A stretch of 64,000 nucleotides of DNA, from NCBI RefSeq assembly GCF_000731315.1, contig NZ_HG938354.1:930001-994000 (forward strand). The letters are read 5' to 3'. Position 1 is the first letter of the stretch. The number at the start of each line of letters is the position of its first letter. Positions 8,551 through 16,631 of the stretch are shown here, piece after piece. The notes below the pieces were generated by a model that did no database searches, was not told the DNA's origin, and worked only from the letters and a program-made list of their open reading frames with translations. The position numbers and the translations under genes are program-made. Source of the DNA: Neorhizobium galegae bv. orientalis str. HAMBI 540 (lineage in GTDB: Bacteria; Pseudomonadota; Alphaproteobacteria; Rhizobiales; Rhizobiaceae).

Positions 8551-9042
8551 CTACACCGATGTTTTGAACTCAGCGACGTTCGACGCGCCATCCTTCAAGC
8601 GGTCGATCAGGCCGTGGATGTCACCGAGAACCCAGAGGTCCTTCACTTTGTCGCCGTCGAACGTGAAGAACGGCGCGCCGTACCACCAGACATGCCGACC
8701 TGTAGCGGAGATGCCGAACAGTTCCTTCCTATGGATGCCATGGAAGCGCAGTTTAGCCGACGCGGACTCCCCGTCTTCCACCATTGCCAGAATGTCCGAC
8801 GTGTAGGTTCCGAAGGTATCGGTGACCCACCGGACATAGTCTGCGAACTGCCTGTGGCCGACCATGGTGGGGCCGAGAGAACCGCGGAACGTGAAGCCCT
8901 CGTGGAAAATGTCCGGGATCAGGCTTAGGTCCGCATGGTCCCACATGTCCTTGTAGAACTTGCGGACCACTTCCTTCCGCGGACTGAGCGTCACCCCATC
9001 GAACGCCATTGCAGGTTCCCAGGTCGGATCGGGGGTGGTCAT
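8551..9042 (-). CDS. SnoaL-like (ester cyclase/NTF2-fold) protein
   Basis: A 163-residue protein started at ATG 9042 because AGGAGAT lies just upstream. The pattern V-V-R-K-F-Y-K-D-M-W, I-F-H-E-G-F-T-F-R-G-S-L-G-P, G-H-R-Q-F-A-D-Y-V and the later H-G-I-H and I-H-G-L-I-D-R-L is that of SnoaL-like polyketide cyclase/ester cyclase domains, which use a pocket Asp/His pair or only bind ligands. Last gene of a four-gene minus-strand operon within the 8433-13225 element. Substrate unknown. Confidence 0.75.
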   Translation of the reverse strand: MTTPDPTWEPAMAFDGVTLSPRKEVVRKFYKDMWDHADLSLIPDIFHEGFTFRGSLGPTMVGHRQFADYVRWVTDTFGTYTSDILAMVEDGESASAKLRFHGIHRKELFGISATGRHVWWYGAPFFTFDGDKVKDLWVLGDIHGLIDRLKDGASNVAEFKTSV

Positions 9043-9067
9043 GCCTATCTCCTTCTGCTTCGCGAGG

Positions 9068-9709
9068 TCAGGAAACAGGACGTTTGGCCAGCAGCAGTCC
9101 GCACCCAAGCAATATCATCGCGCCACCCGATCCCTCCCGAAGACGGCGGATGACATTCGGGCGCGAAGCCGCGCCGTCGCGGAGTCTCCCGGCTCCGAAC
9201 GCAACGACGATGTCCGCGAGCGTGTTGAGGGATACGGAAATTGCTCCGAGGATCACGAACTGCAGTGCGACATGATCCGAAGTCGTGTCGACAAACTGCG
9301 GAATGAAAGCCAGGAAAAACGCAGCCGTCTTTGGGTTCATCACTTCCACCAGAACGCCATCCCGAAAGGCCCTCTTCCCGCCGACGGGCGACTCGGCGTT
9401 ACCCAGGGAGCGATAGTCGAGCCTCGCATGGCGAATGGTCCGATAGCCCATCCAGACCAAGTAGAGCGCGCCGACTACCTTGAGCGCAGTGAACAGCTCG
9501 GCGCTCGCCAGCACGATCGCCGAAACGCCCAAACTACCGGCCGCGACGTGAAACAGTCCACCAAGACCGTTTCCAAGACTCGAAGCTATTCCCTCCGAGC
9601 GGCCGCCGGAAAGGGTTCGGGCAGCGACGTAGAAAATTCCCGGACCTGGAGTGATCGCCAAAAGGAATGCCGTGAAAAGGTAAACGGTGAAGGCGTTGGA
9701 AATCAGCAT
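9068..9709 (-). CDS. LysE/RhtB-family amino-acid exporter
   Basis: A 213-residue inner-membrane protein with five to six hydrophobic segments. The LysE-family signature A-I-T-P-G-P-G appears near residue 20 and N-P-K-T-A-A-F-F-L-A-F-I-P-Q-F near residue 125. The family exports amino acids or derivatives by proton exchange. It lies 25 bases upstream of the SnoaL-like gene. A CTGGCCCAGTT motif similar to those near the MocR promoter is found just before its start (about 9733). Confidence 0.88.
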   Translation of the reverse strand: MLISNAFTVYLFTAFLLAITPGPGIFYVAARTLSGGRSEGIASSLGNGLGGLFHVAAGSLGVSAIVLASAELFTALKVVGALYLVWMGYRTIRHARLDYRSLGNAESPVGGKRAFRDGVLVEVMNPKTAAFFLAFIPQFVDTTSDHVALQFVILGAISVSLNTLADIVVAFGAGRLRDGAASRPNVIRRLREGSGGAMILLGCGLLLAKRPVS

Positions 9710-9760
9710 CGATTCTTCCTAGTGAAACCTGTCTGGCCCAGTTGAATGGGAGGGGTGGAA

Positions 9761-10663
9761 TTAATTGGAAAAGCCATCGTTGAGGCGGTCGAGAGCGGCG
9801 GCGACGCGCTGTCGCACCTCATCACTCAATGGAAGAACGGGACGTGGTGGATCAACGTCGCAGAGGTTCAGAACCTTGGCGATTACGTACATGACCCTGA
9901 AGCTGCCGAACTCCTTGAACAGCGCCCATAGCGGTCCGAAGGCCGCGTCCATTCGCTCGACGGCCATGGTGTCGCCAGCTTGCGCCGCCCTGGTCAGAGC
10001 CAAGGCCTGCGAAGGCAAAAGGCCTGCGACGACGGAATACCAGGTATCGCCCCCGGCCAGCAACGACGGTGCGCCGCCCCAGTCACCGCTGTAGCCGATC
10101 CTGAATGCCGGCCCGGTGATAGACCGGAGAGAGGCGAGTTCGGAACCGAAGTCTCCACCCGAGGGCAGTGGCATCTTTACGGCCTCGATGTTCGCGATCT
10201 TCGACAGGCGGGAAATGAGGGCCGGGCGAAAGGTGAACTTGGTGGTACTGGGGTTATTGTAGATGCACAGCGGCATTTGGCCCGCATTGGCGACGGCGGC
10301 GAAATGTTCGAACACCTCGTCGTCGAATAGGGGCGTATAGGAAATCGGAGCGAGGAGCAGACCGTCGGCACCCGCAGCCTTCGCGTCTCGAGCGAGGGCC
10401 ACCGCATCGTTAGTCCGGATCGCACCGACGCCGACGATGACAGGGATTTTGCCGCCGACGGTGTCCATCGCCGTTTCGACCGCGCGCCGACGCTCTTCTC
10501 GCGTGAGGAAAGCGTAGGCTCCGGTGCTGCCGAGCAGACCGATGGAGTCCGCCCCGGCCTCCGCGATGCGCATGAGGAGACGCGCGAGGACCGTGGTGTC
10601 GATCCTGCCGGAAGCGTCGGCAGGCGTGATCGGGAATGCCGAGAGGCCTTGAAAGATAGACAT
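9761..10663 (-). CDS. Dihydrodipicolinate synthase-family lyase/aldolase
   Basis: A 300-residue class I aldolase-fold protein. It has L-G-S-T-G near residue 45 (phosphate/keto-acid loop), C-I-Y-N-N-P near 135 with the catalytic Tyr, and E-A-V-K-M-P near 162 with the Schiff-base Lys. The family includes DapA, N-acetylneuraminate lyase and hydroxyproline or keto-sugar-acid aldolases. Placement between two amino-acid exporters under a MocR regulator argues for an amino-acid-related substrate rather than housekeeping lysine synthesis. Exact reaction unknown. Confidence 0.83.
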   Translation of the reverse strand: MSIFQGLSAFPITPADASGRIDTTVLARLLMRIAEAGADSIGLLGSTGAYAFLTREERRRAVETAMDTVGGKIPVIVGVGAIRTNDAVALARDAKAAGADGLLLAPISYTPLFDDEVFEHFAAVANAGQMPLCIYNNPSTTKFTFRPALISRLSKIANIEAVKMPLPSGGDFGSELASLRSITGPAFRIGYSGDWGGAPSLLAGGDTWYSVVAGLLPSQALALTRAAQAGDTMAVERMDAAFGPLWALFKEFGSFRVMYVIAKVLNLCDVDPPRPVLPLSDEVRQRVAAALDRLNDGFSN

Positions 10664-10676
10664 GACAGGAAGACCT

Positions 10677-11309
10677 TCAGATGTGGGTCAGGAGAAGCTT
10701 CAGTCCAGCGAACCCGAAGAATACGGCCAGCGTACCTTCGATCCAGCGGCGCGCCCGCCTATACAGGCGGATCATGGGAGCTGTCGAAAAGACGATGGCG
10801 TAGCCGCAGAAAATCGTCACACTCAGGATCGCACAGCCCAGGAGGATCACGACGACCGTGTGAGGCGACGACCCAGGACCGAGCCCGAGCGTCATCAACG
10901 CGATCCATGCCAGGATCGACTTCGGATTGGTCAGGTGCATTAGCAGTCCTCGCTTGTAGAGCGTGGCTGCTGTCGCCTTGCGTTCGTCGGACGGCCGAAG
11001 CTGGTCCTTGTCCGAAGACAGTGCGGCTTTGCCCGCTCTGAAGGAGAGATAGAGAAGATACAGTCCTCCAAGGACCTGCAGGACGACGAGAGCTTCCGCG
11101 TATCGACTGAGAACCGCCGATACACCTGTCGCCGCCATCAGGCCCCAGAAGATCGAGCCGCTTACCACGCCCGACGCGATTGCCAGCGCGGCCTTGCGGC
11201 CGTCGTTCATGGCAACGCCCATGATCCGCATATTGCTCGGGCCGGGACTCCCGGCGGCAATGATATAGGCGGTGAAGACGATCGCGAGTTGGTGGATGTC
11301 GGCCAGCAT
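10677..11309 (-). CDS. LysE/RhtB-family amino-acid exporter
   Basis: A 210-residue membrane protein with the LysE signature A-A-G-S-P-G-P-S-N near residue 20 and N-P-K-S-I-L-A-W near 120. Start at ATG 11309 places the first membrane segment at the N-terminus; an upstream ATG at 11378 would add a charged leader and overlap the regulatory region. First gene of the minus-strand operon, divergent from the MocR-type regulator, which probably controls it. Distinct from the second LysE gene in the same operon. Confidence 0.87.
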   Translation of the reverse strand: MLADIHQLAIVFTAYIIAAGSPGPSNMRIMGVAMNDGRKAALAIASGVVSGSIFWGLMAATGVSAVLSRYAEALVVLQVLGGLYLLYLSFRAGKAALSSDKDQLRPSDERKATAATLYKRGLLMHLTNPKSILAWIALMTLGLGPGSSPHTVVVILLGCAILSVTIFCGYAIVFSTAPMIRLYRRARRWIEGTLAVFFGFAGLKLLLTHI

Positions 11310-11339
11310 TGTTTTACTTCTTCGGGACGGCGTCGTGCA

Positions 11340-11499
11340 AACTGGCACCCTCAATACCTTCTCAACTGGCCCTGACATAGAGCCACTTTTACCTCAAAAA
11401 GTCTGGTCCAGTTTCCATTAAATCCTTGGCGGACGAGTCTTCTCGGTTTATCTGGATCAACGAAAACCTCTCTACGTAGGGAGTAGTGATGGTCCAGTT
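11340..11499. promoter_or_regulatory. Repeated AACTGG/CCAGTT motifs between the divergent genes
   Basis: AACTGGCACC (11340-11349) and AACTGGCCCT (11364-11373) lie 24 bases apart. TGGTCCAGTT occurs at 11404-11413 and again at 11490-11499, the latter over the regulator's start codon. A related CTGGCCCAGTT is at about 9733 before the inner LysE gene. Spaced CTGG-type half-sites are typical of MocR/TauR-like regulators. The role as operator is inferred. Confidence 0.5.
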
Positions 11500-12952
11500 G
11501 TCCACCCGTCAGCAGAATTCGTCACCGGGGCTGGGGGCGCGCGGAATCTACGACAGCCTGCGACAGCAGATCGTGGCGGGCGTGTACGGCCATGACGGCG
11601 TCCTTCCATCGGCCCGCGCCCTGGCAGTTGAACTTGGCGTTTCGCGCACAACCGTGACGTCCTCATACGAACAACTAGCCGCCGAGGGGTTCGTGGTCAT
11701 TCGACATGGAGCTCGACCGCGGGTCGCCATCAAGATCGCAGACGGCAAGACCGGAGAAGCCCTTCACGAAGCCGGAGAGCCGCATAGCCTCTCCGCTTTC
11801 GGAGAAAGGCTTCGGTCTCGGGCGATCCCGATGCGTGTCCCATCCGAGAGATTGGTCGCGGACTTCCGCTACGGCGACATGTCGGCCTCTGACTTCCCGA
11901 CCCTCGCTTGGCGGAACGCCATGAACGACGCGGCGCTCCGCCGGCCGCCCAAGCTATTCTACGACGATCCCCGCGGCTCTATTCGCTTGCGCGCCGCCCT
12001 GCAGGGCTATCTCTGGCGAGCACGGAGCATCAGATGCGAGGTTGATGAGATCGTCATCGTCAATGGCTCCCAGCAGGGTCTGGACCTGTGCGCGCGTCTC
12101 TTGCTCGACGCGGGCGACAGATTTGTCATCGAGGACCCGTGCTATCCGATGGCGCGAAGCATCTTCGAGATGACGGGAGCCATGGCGGCCCCGGTGGACG
12201 TGGATGTCGAAGGCATCAGGGCGGACTTGCTGGCGGATGTAGACGCGCGGCTGGCCTACGTGACGCCCTCACATCAGTTTCCCATGGGAAGCGTGATGTC
12301 CATCGGACGACGCCAGCAGTTGCTGAGGTGGGCGGAGGAGAAGAGCGCCTACATTGTCGAAGACGACTACGACAGCGAGTATCGGTTCGACATGAATCCC
12401 GTGCCACCGCTACGCGCGCTCGGAGGTGCGTCGAACGTCATCTATGTCGGTACGGTCTCAAAGACGCTGTCACCGACGCTCCGGATTGGCTACGTCGTCG
12501 TGCCGCGGGAACTGCAGGAAGTGTTCGCGCACGCAAAGCGCCTGACGGACCGGCATGCCCCCATCCTGGCACAGGAAGCGTTGGCGACCCTGCTGGAGTC
12601 TGGCGTCTACGAAAGTCACGTGCGTAAGGCCCGTCGTCACAACGCCCGCAGACGCGCAGCGCTCCTCGACGCGCTGCAAGTCGAATTCCAAGATGCGGTC
12701 GGGATCGAAGGCGCGGAAGCCGGGCTGCACGTCGTCGCCTGGTTCCTCGACCTGTCCCCTTCGATGGCGACGTCATTCATCGAGAGGTCTTACCATCTTG
12801 GAGTTGGCATCTACTCCATCACCCCTCACTACTTTGGCCAGGGGCTGGATTTGAAATGCCTCGGCCTTGTGATGGGTTATGCAGGTCTCACCGAGCAACA
12901 AATCGATAGGGGCGTAAAGCTCCTGCGCAATGCTTACGATGGTGTACTTTGA
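11489..12952 (+). CDS. MocR-type (GntR HTH + PLP aminotransferase-like) regulator
   Basis: A 487-residue two-domain protein. The N-terminal GntR winged helix (I-Y-D-S-L-R-Q-Q-I to S-R-T-T-V-T-S-S-Y-E-Q-L) occupies about residues 15-75. A class I aminotransferase-like domain from about 120 carries V-N-G-S-Q-Q-G-L-D, E-D-P-C-Y-P and G-T-V-S-K-T-L-S-P, where the Lys would bind pyridoxal phosphate. Such proteins sense amines or PLP adducts. It is divergent from the LysE-DapA-LysE-SnoaL operon and is its likely activator. Confidence 0.9.
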   Translation: MVQLSTRQQNSSPGLGARGIYDSLRQQIVAGVYGHDGVLPSARALAVELGVSRTTVTSSYEQLAAEGFVVIRHGARPRVAIKIADGKTGEALHEAGEPHSLSAFGERLRSRAIPMRVPSERLVADFRYGDMSASDFPTLAWRNAMNDAALRRPPKLFYDDPRGSIRLRAALQGYLWRARSIRCEVDEIVIVNGSQQGLDLCARLLLDAGDRFVIEDPCYPMARSIFEMTGAMAAPVDVDVEGIRADLLADVDARLAYVTPSHQFPMGSVMSIGRRQQLLRWAEEKSAYIVEDDYDSEYRFDMNPVPPLRALGGASNVIYVGTVSKTLSPTLRIGYVVVPRELQEVFAHAKRLTDRHAPILAQEALATLLESGVYESHVRKARRHNARRRAALLDALQVEFQDAVGIEGAEAGLHVVAWFLDLSPSMATSFIERSYHLGVGIYSITPHYFGQGLDLKCLGLVMGYAGLTEQQIDRGVKLLRNAYDGVL

Positions 12953-13113
12953 CGCGGCGCTATGATGTCTGGCCGTCGTTCGTACGGTACCAGAGTATCA
13001 AGAGACCAGCCCACAACGCTTCGATGCCGCGGCAACCCGCCGCCAGAGCGCCGCGTTCTCCAATCGCGTTGTAGTCATTGATGTCTCCACTTGGTTTGTA
13101 ACAGCGGAGGCTG

Positions 13114-13199
13114 GATATTATGCCGAGCTTACCGTTCGGATTTACCGGAAATCGCGGGCTTTGGGGAACGGACTCGGCATAGTATCCGGCTCGGGATAA
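13114..13199 (-). repeat. Right 86-bp inverted repeat of the element
   Basis: Inverted partner of 8433-8518. It is followed by 26 bases that end in a near-perfect palindrome and then the target duplication. The shared block includes GGAAATCGCGGGCTTTGG in forward orientation. Confidence 0.87.
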
Positions 13200-13205
13200 A
13201 TCCCG

Positions 13206-13225
13206 TTATGCCGAGTTCGGCATAA
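13206..13225. repeat. Terminal palindrome TTATGCCGA-GT-TCGGCATAA
   Basis: Nine-base arms around a 2-base centre at the extreme right end of the element. The same TATGCCGA/TCGGCATA half-site recurs within both 86-bp repeats. Such paired half-sites look like recombinase-binding arms. Confidence 0.75.
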
Positions 13226-13231
13226 CCGCAC
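13226..13231. repeat. Target duplication CCGCAC, right copy
   Basis: Second copy of the 6-bp duplication, adjoining the palindromic right end of the element. Six bases would fit a staggered-cut target duplication or the crossover region of a tyrosine-recombinase element; the sequence alone does not decide between them. Confidence 0.85.
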
Positions 13232-14004
13232 GAAGATGTCCCTCGCCTGCGGCACCGGCTTCGGCCTCTCGCGTGGGTCCGGACTTCCCGGCGATCCGTG
13301 GGCGAACTCGTCCCCGCAGCCGGTCGGCAGCTTGAAGTCCATCTCTCGGTCGGTCAGCCCTGAAAGGTCTCCCGACAGATCGAAAAGCTGCTGTGCCACG
13401 AGGTGGACGACGTCGCCCTCCCTCTGAATGCGGCCGTTCATCGCCATCATGGAGGACCCAGCACGACGCGGCGGCGCCTCTCAAACAAGCTCGGCCAGAC
13501 CACGATGTTCGCAGGACCGGTCTCGTCTTCGATCGTGATGAACATGACGCCCTTCGCGCTGCCAGGCTTCTGGCGGACGAGGACGAGACCTGCGGTCATC
13601 AACCACTGGCCGTCGCGAGCGCTCATGGCGTCGGTGCAGGTGACGATGTTCCGCTTCCGCAGGTCGCGACGGAGGAAGGCGATGGGATGCTCCCGGAGCG
13701 TCAGACCGACGTGTCCGTAGTCCTCCACCACGTTGTGGCCTTCCGTCATCTGCCGCAGCACCACCTCCGGATCCTGTTGCTCCGGAATGACCACGCCCCC
13801 CCGTTCGGCGGCGGCTGCAAAGAGCGGTAACGGCTCGTCGCGCAGCGCTTTGATCGCCCATAGCGCATCGCGGCGCTGGTGGCCAAACGACGCGAGGAAT
13901 CCGAACGGTAGGTAGGCTCTCTGCTTCGCGGCACCGCGCTCCAGAGCGGAGATGCGGTCACGAAGCTCGGCAAGCACTTGCTCGCGGACAGCCGGCATCG
14001 ACAC
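13226..14004 (-). pseudogene. dnaE2: imuA'-'dnaE2 deletion fusion, frameshifted and interrupted
   Basis: From ATG 14004 the first ~35 residues (R-E-Q-V-L-A-E-L-R-D-R-I-S-A-L-E, ending L-P-F-G) match the start of ImuA. From about 13899 the sequence becomes the C-terminal part of DnaE2: L-W-A-I-K-A-L-R-D-E-P-L-P-L-F, M-T-E-G-H-N-V-V-E-D-Y, V-M-F-I-T-I-E-D-E-T-G-P-A-N. A one-base loss near 13447-13455 shifts the frame at V-V-L-G. The other frame continues M-M-A-M-N-G-R-I-Q-R-E-G to A-R-D-I-F-V at 13232. The rest of imuA, all imuB and most of dnaE2 are missing. Confidence 0.85.
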
Positions 14005-14062
14005 GAATCCTTTGGAAATCGCGGGTGGAAAGGCACGACATCATGTCGCTGGAAACTCGAAT

Positions 14063-14077
14063 GTTCTTTTTCTGTTC
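14063..14077 (-). promoter_or_regulatory. LexA (SOS) box GTTC-N7-GTTC
   Basis: GTTCTTTTTCTGTTC on the plus strand, i.e. GAAC-N7-GAAC upstream of the minus-strand imuA remnant, about 60 bases before its ATG. This direct repeat is the alphaproteobacterial LexA site and is where an imuA-imuB-dnaE2 operon would be controlled. Confidence 0.75.
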
Positions 14078-14165
14078 CTTATGGTCAGCGGCGTCAAGGC
14101 GTCTCGGAAACAGGAATCTAGTCCTAAGAATTAGCATTGACGCAGATTCACGGAGCGAAATCAAA

Positions 14166-14411
14166 ATGGTAGGCAAGACTCGTAAGTCGGCGTCATCATT
14201 CAAATTATTTGTTATCGTCGCTGCCACTCTGTGGATTTCACACCGGATAGCTACGCCGCTCTCGCCGGAAATGGCATCGGAGACGGCGCGGGATAGCATT
14301 GGGCGGCGACACCTTTGCATATCTCCCCCGCGAACTCCGGCAGCGCCGGAGCAGACGGTGACGCCTGAACGACAAGGAACCTTCTCCTCAGTTGTCGCTT
14401 TGGATTGCTAG
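14166..14411 (+). CDS. Hypothetical short protein, weak
   Basis: An 81-codon frame from ATG 14166 with one hydrophobic segment (L-F-V-I-V-A-A-T-L-W-I) near residues 14-24 and a Pro/Thr-rich tail; no family recognised. It ends just before a rho-independent terminator at 14459, the main reason for listing it. A longer start at 14025 would overlap the SOS box. It could be non-coding. Confidence 0.25.
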   Translation: MVGKTRKSASSFKLFVIVAATLWISHRIATPLSPEMASETARDSIGRRHLCISPPRTPAAPEQTVTPERQGTFSSVVALDC

Positions 14412-14458
14412 AGCATCAATAACGGTTCTACCCCTAGCCGAGATGCCCAACTCCGATG

Positions 14459-14484
14459 GGCTCGTTCACCGCGAGCCTTTTTTG
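14459..14484 (+). terminator. Rho-independent terminator
   Basis: GGCTCG and CGAGCC (14459-14464, 14472-14477) form a 6-bp stem around a 7-base loop, followed directly by TTTTTTGTTTT. It would stop plus-strand transcription entering from 14.1-14.4 kb. Confidence 0.75.
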
Positions 14485-14579
14485 TTTTGAAGAAGCCCGA
14501 CCATTGGCGACCGCGCCTCTTTTCCCGAGGAAGGACCAATGGAGCGACGCCTCTTAGCCTTTTCGACCGGTCTTGCAGG

Positions 14580-15812
14580 TCAGAGATTGAGACGGACTAC
14601 CAGCGGACAATGATCGGAGATCGCCAGTACCTGGTCAGTGCCGTCGTCTTTCTGCCTCGTCATCCCCAGTCGACGTATAGACGTGTGTTCGGCCGGTGCG
14701 GTCGCCTCGATGCCAGGCCCGATCAGAATATGATCGAGGCCAACCGGGTTCCTGCATCCCAGATAGTTTTGAGAGGCAAGCAAGTCGCTCTCGGCTGTAT
14801 CGAGGTCGCGGATTTCAGAAAGGGTGCAGAGAACGGCCCCCACCTCGTTGGTCTGGCAATGTTCATTCACGAGCCGGAGATCGGTGGTGAACGGCTGGCC
14901 ATCGAACACCTCCTCGATAAGGGAACGCGACAGCACGCCAGAGGGCCGAATTCCGCTCGCTGCGCTGCCGTCTGTTCTAACCGGCGACTGATCACGAAGC
15001 TCATGCCAGAGATTCCGATTGAAGTCGCCGAGCATAACGACCTTGGCTCCGTCGGACGTCTCTCGCTCGACCCAGCTCTCGATGGGGTCGATCTGCTGTT
15101 GCAGTATCATGCAGTTGTTGCCGTTGCCTTCCAGCTTGCCGCCGTCGAACGGTGAGACGCAGCTCGACTTCAGATGCACATCGAGGATGCGCACTATGGC
15201 GCCGCCGAGGCTCAACGTCAGAGACAGCCCCGGTCGAGGACGCTTGCTGTCAGGGTTTGCGGGGAGGCTCAAGGAGTCCTCCACTTCACACGATACTTTG
15301 GTGCCGAGCGACTTCTTCCACGCGATGACCAGACGCTGAACCTTGTATCCTGAGAAGCCGCAAAGGTCATAGTCAGCACCGGCTCCGGGCAGGACTTCCT
15401 TCACAGCCTGTTCGCCGCTGACTTCCTGAAATGCGATGATGTCGGCGGGTACGGAGCGCGAGATGAAGTTGGCGATCTGCTCCTGCCGTTTCCGATAGGC
15501 GTCCACATTCACGCGGACCACGCCTCGGTAGGCGTACGCGTCGCAGACCGGCAATACCGCCGTGTCCCAATTCTCGATGTCGAATGTGTTCGGGACATCC
15601 CAACCTTGGGTGGCGTTTGAATCCGTCGAGGGGACCCAGCGACCAATCCCCGCGTCCTCGACGTAAGTCTTTCCGCAGGCTTCAATCCATCGCTGGGCGG
15701 TCGCGATGTCCATGTGCCAGCCCAGGTTCCAAGTTGCGATCGTAACCTGCCGGGCGGACGTCTCGGATGAAATGAGAAAAATCGTGACGACTGCAACCAG
15801 TATCCTGAGCAT
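14580..15812 (-). CDS. Exported endonuclease/exonuclease/phosphatase-family protein
   Basis: A 410-residue protein starting at ATG 15812 (GAGGGG upstream). It has a signal peptide (I-L-V-A-V-V-T-I-F-L-I-S-S) followed by the EEP fold: A-T-W-N-L-G-W near 30, I-I-A-F-Q-E-V with the metal Glu, L-D-V-H-L-K-S, L-G-D-F-N-R (catalytic Asp/Asn), D-H-I-L-I and the terminal I-S-D-H-C-P-L-V. All metallophosphodiesterase residues are present. Likely a secreted nuclease or phosphodiesterase; substrate unknown. It stands alone. Confidence 0.85.
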   Translation of the reverse strand: MLRILVAVVTIFLISSETSARQVTIATWNLGWHMDIATAQRWIEACGKTYVEDAGIGRWVPSTDSNATQGWDVPNTFDIENWDTAVLPVCDAYAYRGVVRVNVDAYRKRQEQIANFISRSVPADIIAFQEVSGEQAVKEVLPGAGADYDLCGFSGYKVQRLVIAWKKSLGTKVSCEVEDSLSLPANPDSKRPRPGLSLTLSLGGAIVRILDVHLKSSCVSPFDGGKLEGNGNNCMILQQQIDPIESWVERETSDGAKVVMLGDFNRNLWHELRDQSPVRTDGSAASGIRPSGVLSRSLIEEVFDGQPFTTDLRLVNEHCQTNEVGAVLCTLSEIRDLDTAESDLLASQNYLGCRNPVGLDHILIGPGIEATAPAEHTSIRRLGMTRQKDDGTDQVLAISDHCPLVVRLNL

Positions 15813-16454
15813 GACATTCCCCTCGCCCGTTGGTTGATCCATGGACTAAAATACACTCTTCAAACTTATGCAAGTTGTTCTCAAAGCCAGTCGAGCTTTT
15901 GGAAACCCGAAGCTCGAGCCGTTCTCTAGACCTCTCGATCTTCGGGAGGGGACGTTCATTCGTTCGTTCGGCAATGCTGAGTTCGCAAAACGAAGGAGCA
16001 TCAGAGAGATAAGGAAATCGGCCCGCATTCAATCACCCTTCGATATCCCCGTCCATCGACGCCCGTTTATTCTGAATGAAGTTGGTGCTCGTTGGACAAA
16101 TGAACGATGACAAAGACGGATTGGGTAATGTTGGTGGCTGTGGCAATCCCGGTTTTGCCGCCTCTTTTGAAGGAAGCCCGCCTTTGGTGGGAAGCCTCGC
16201 GGAAATATCGACGAAGCGATCGCCGGCGGATCGCCCGGCCGCCAGGCTAGTCGGCGGGCCAACTTGATAACCGCTCGATCTTGTGAGTATATTTCATCCG
16301 CACATTCGATGGCGGACCTAACGGGCTTCCTTTGCCTTCACGGGCGGGGAGGCCTTTTACTTTCTGGGTCACCCAACACGGCACACCCTTCAAAAGCCGC
16401 AAGTTGCATCGCGCTGAGTCTTTGCTACCATCCTGAAGTTGGGCGGGGTTCTAC
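15813..16454. other. Gap of about 640 bases without a recognisable gene
   Basis: Short open frames exist on both strands but none has a good ribosome site or a protein-like pattern. Locally AT-richer than its surroundings. It presumably contains the promoter of the minus-strand EEP gene near 15.85 kb. Nothing else could be identified. Confidence 0.4.
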
Positions 16455-16631
16455 ATGGGCGAACTGAAGAAGATCATTGAGCATCTACGCGGTCTCATTG
16501 AGATAGCGAAACGCGACCGGCCATTGATGATGGTCGTTTATTTTTTAGAGATGGCGCTCGTTGAGGCGGAGGAAGAGATGGTTCGTCGGTTCCACCAGGA
16601 TTCACCCACCGATGATGCCGACGGCGATTAG
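16455..16631 (+). CDS. Small hypothetical protein (58 aa)
   Basis: Starts ATG 16455 and reads M-G-E-L-K-K-I-I-E-H-L-R-G-L-I-E-I-A-K, then V-V-Y-F-L-E-M-A-L-V-E-A-E-E-E-M and an Asp-rich end. The amphipathic helical pattern and charged composition look protein-like. No family recognised, and the ribosome site is weak. Confidence 0.45.
   Translation: MGELKKIIEHLRGLIEIAKRDRPLMMVVYFLEMALVEAEEEMVRRFHQDSPTDDADGD

Larger units (their letters stand above)
8433..13225. mobile_element. Non-autonomous transposon-like element carrying an amino-acid export locus
   Basis: A 4793-bp insertion splitting dnaE2, flanked by the direct repeat CCGCAC. Both outer ends begin TTAT(C/G)CCGA when read inward, and an 86-bp inverted repeat (8433-8518 and 13114-13199) lies at or just inside the ends; the right end has 26 extra bases. 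It contains five genes (SnoaL-like, LysE, DapA-family, LysE, MocR) and no transposase or integrase. It must have been mobilised in trans or have lost its enzyme. Confidence 0.82.

Noticed and set aside
13142..13450. Apparent independent 102-aa protein on the minus strand
   Set aside because: Its residues are the shifted C-terminal part of DnaE2 running into the element's repeat, so it is listed as part of the dnaE2 pseudogene.
14010..14030. GGAAATCGCGGG near the imuA start, also present in the 86-bp repeats
   Set aside because: Only about 12 bases match and no end structure is nearby; probably chance.
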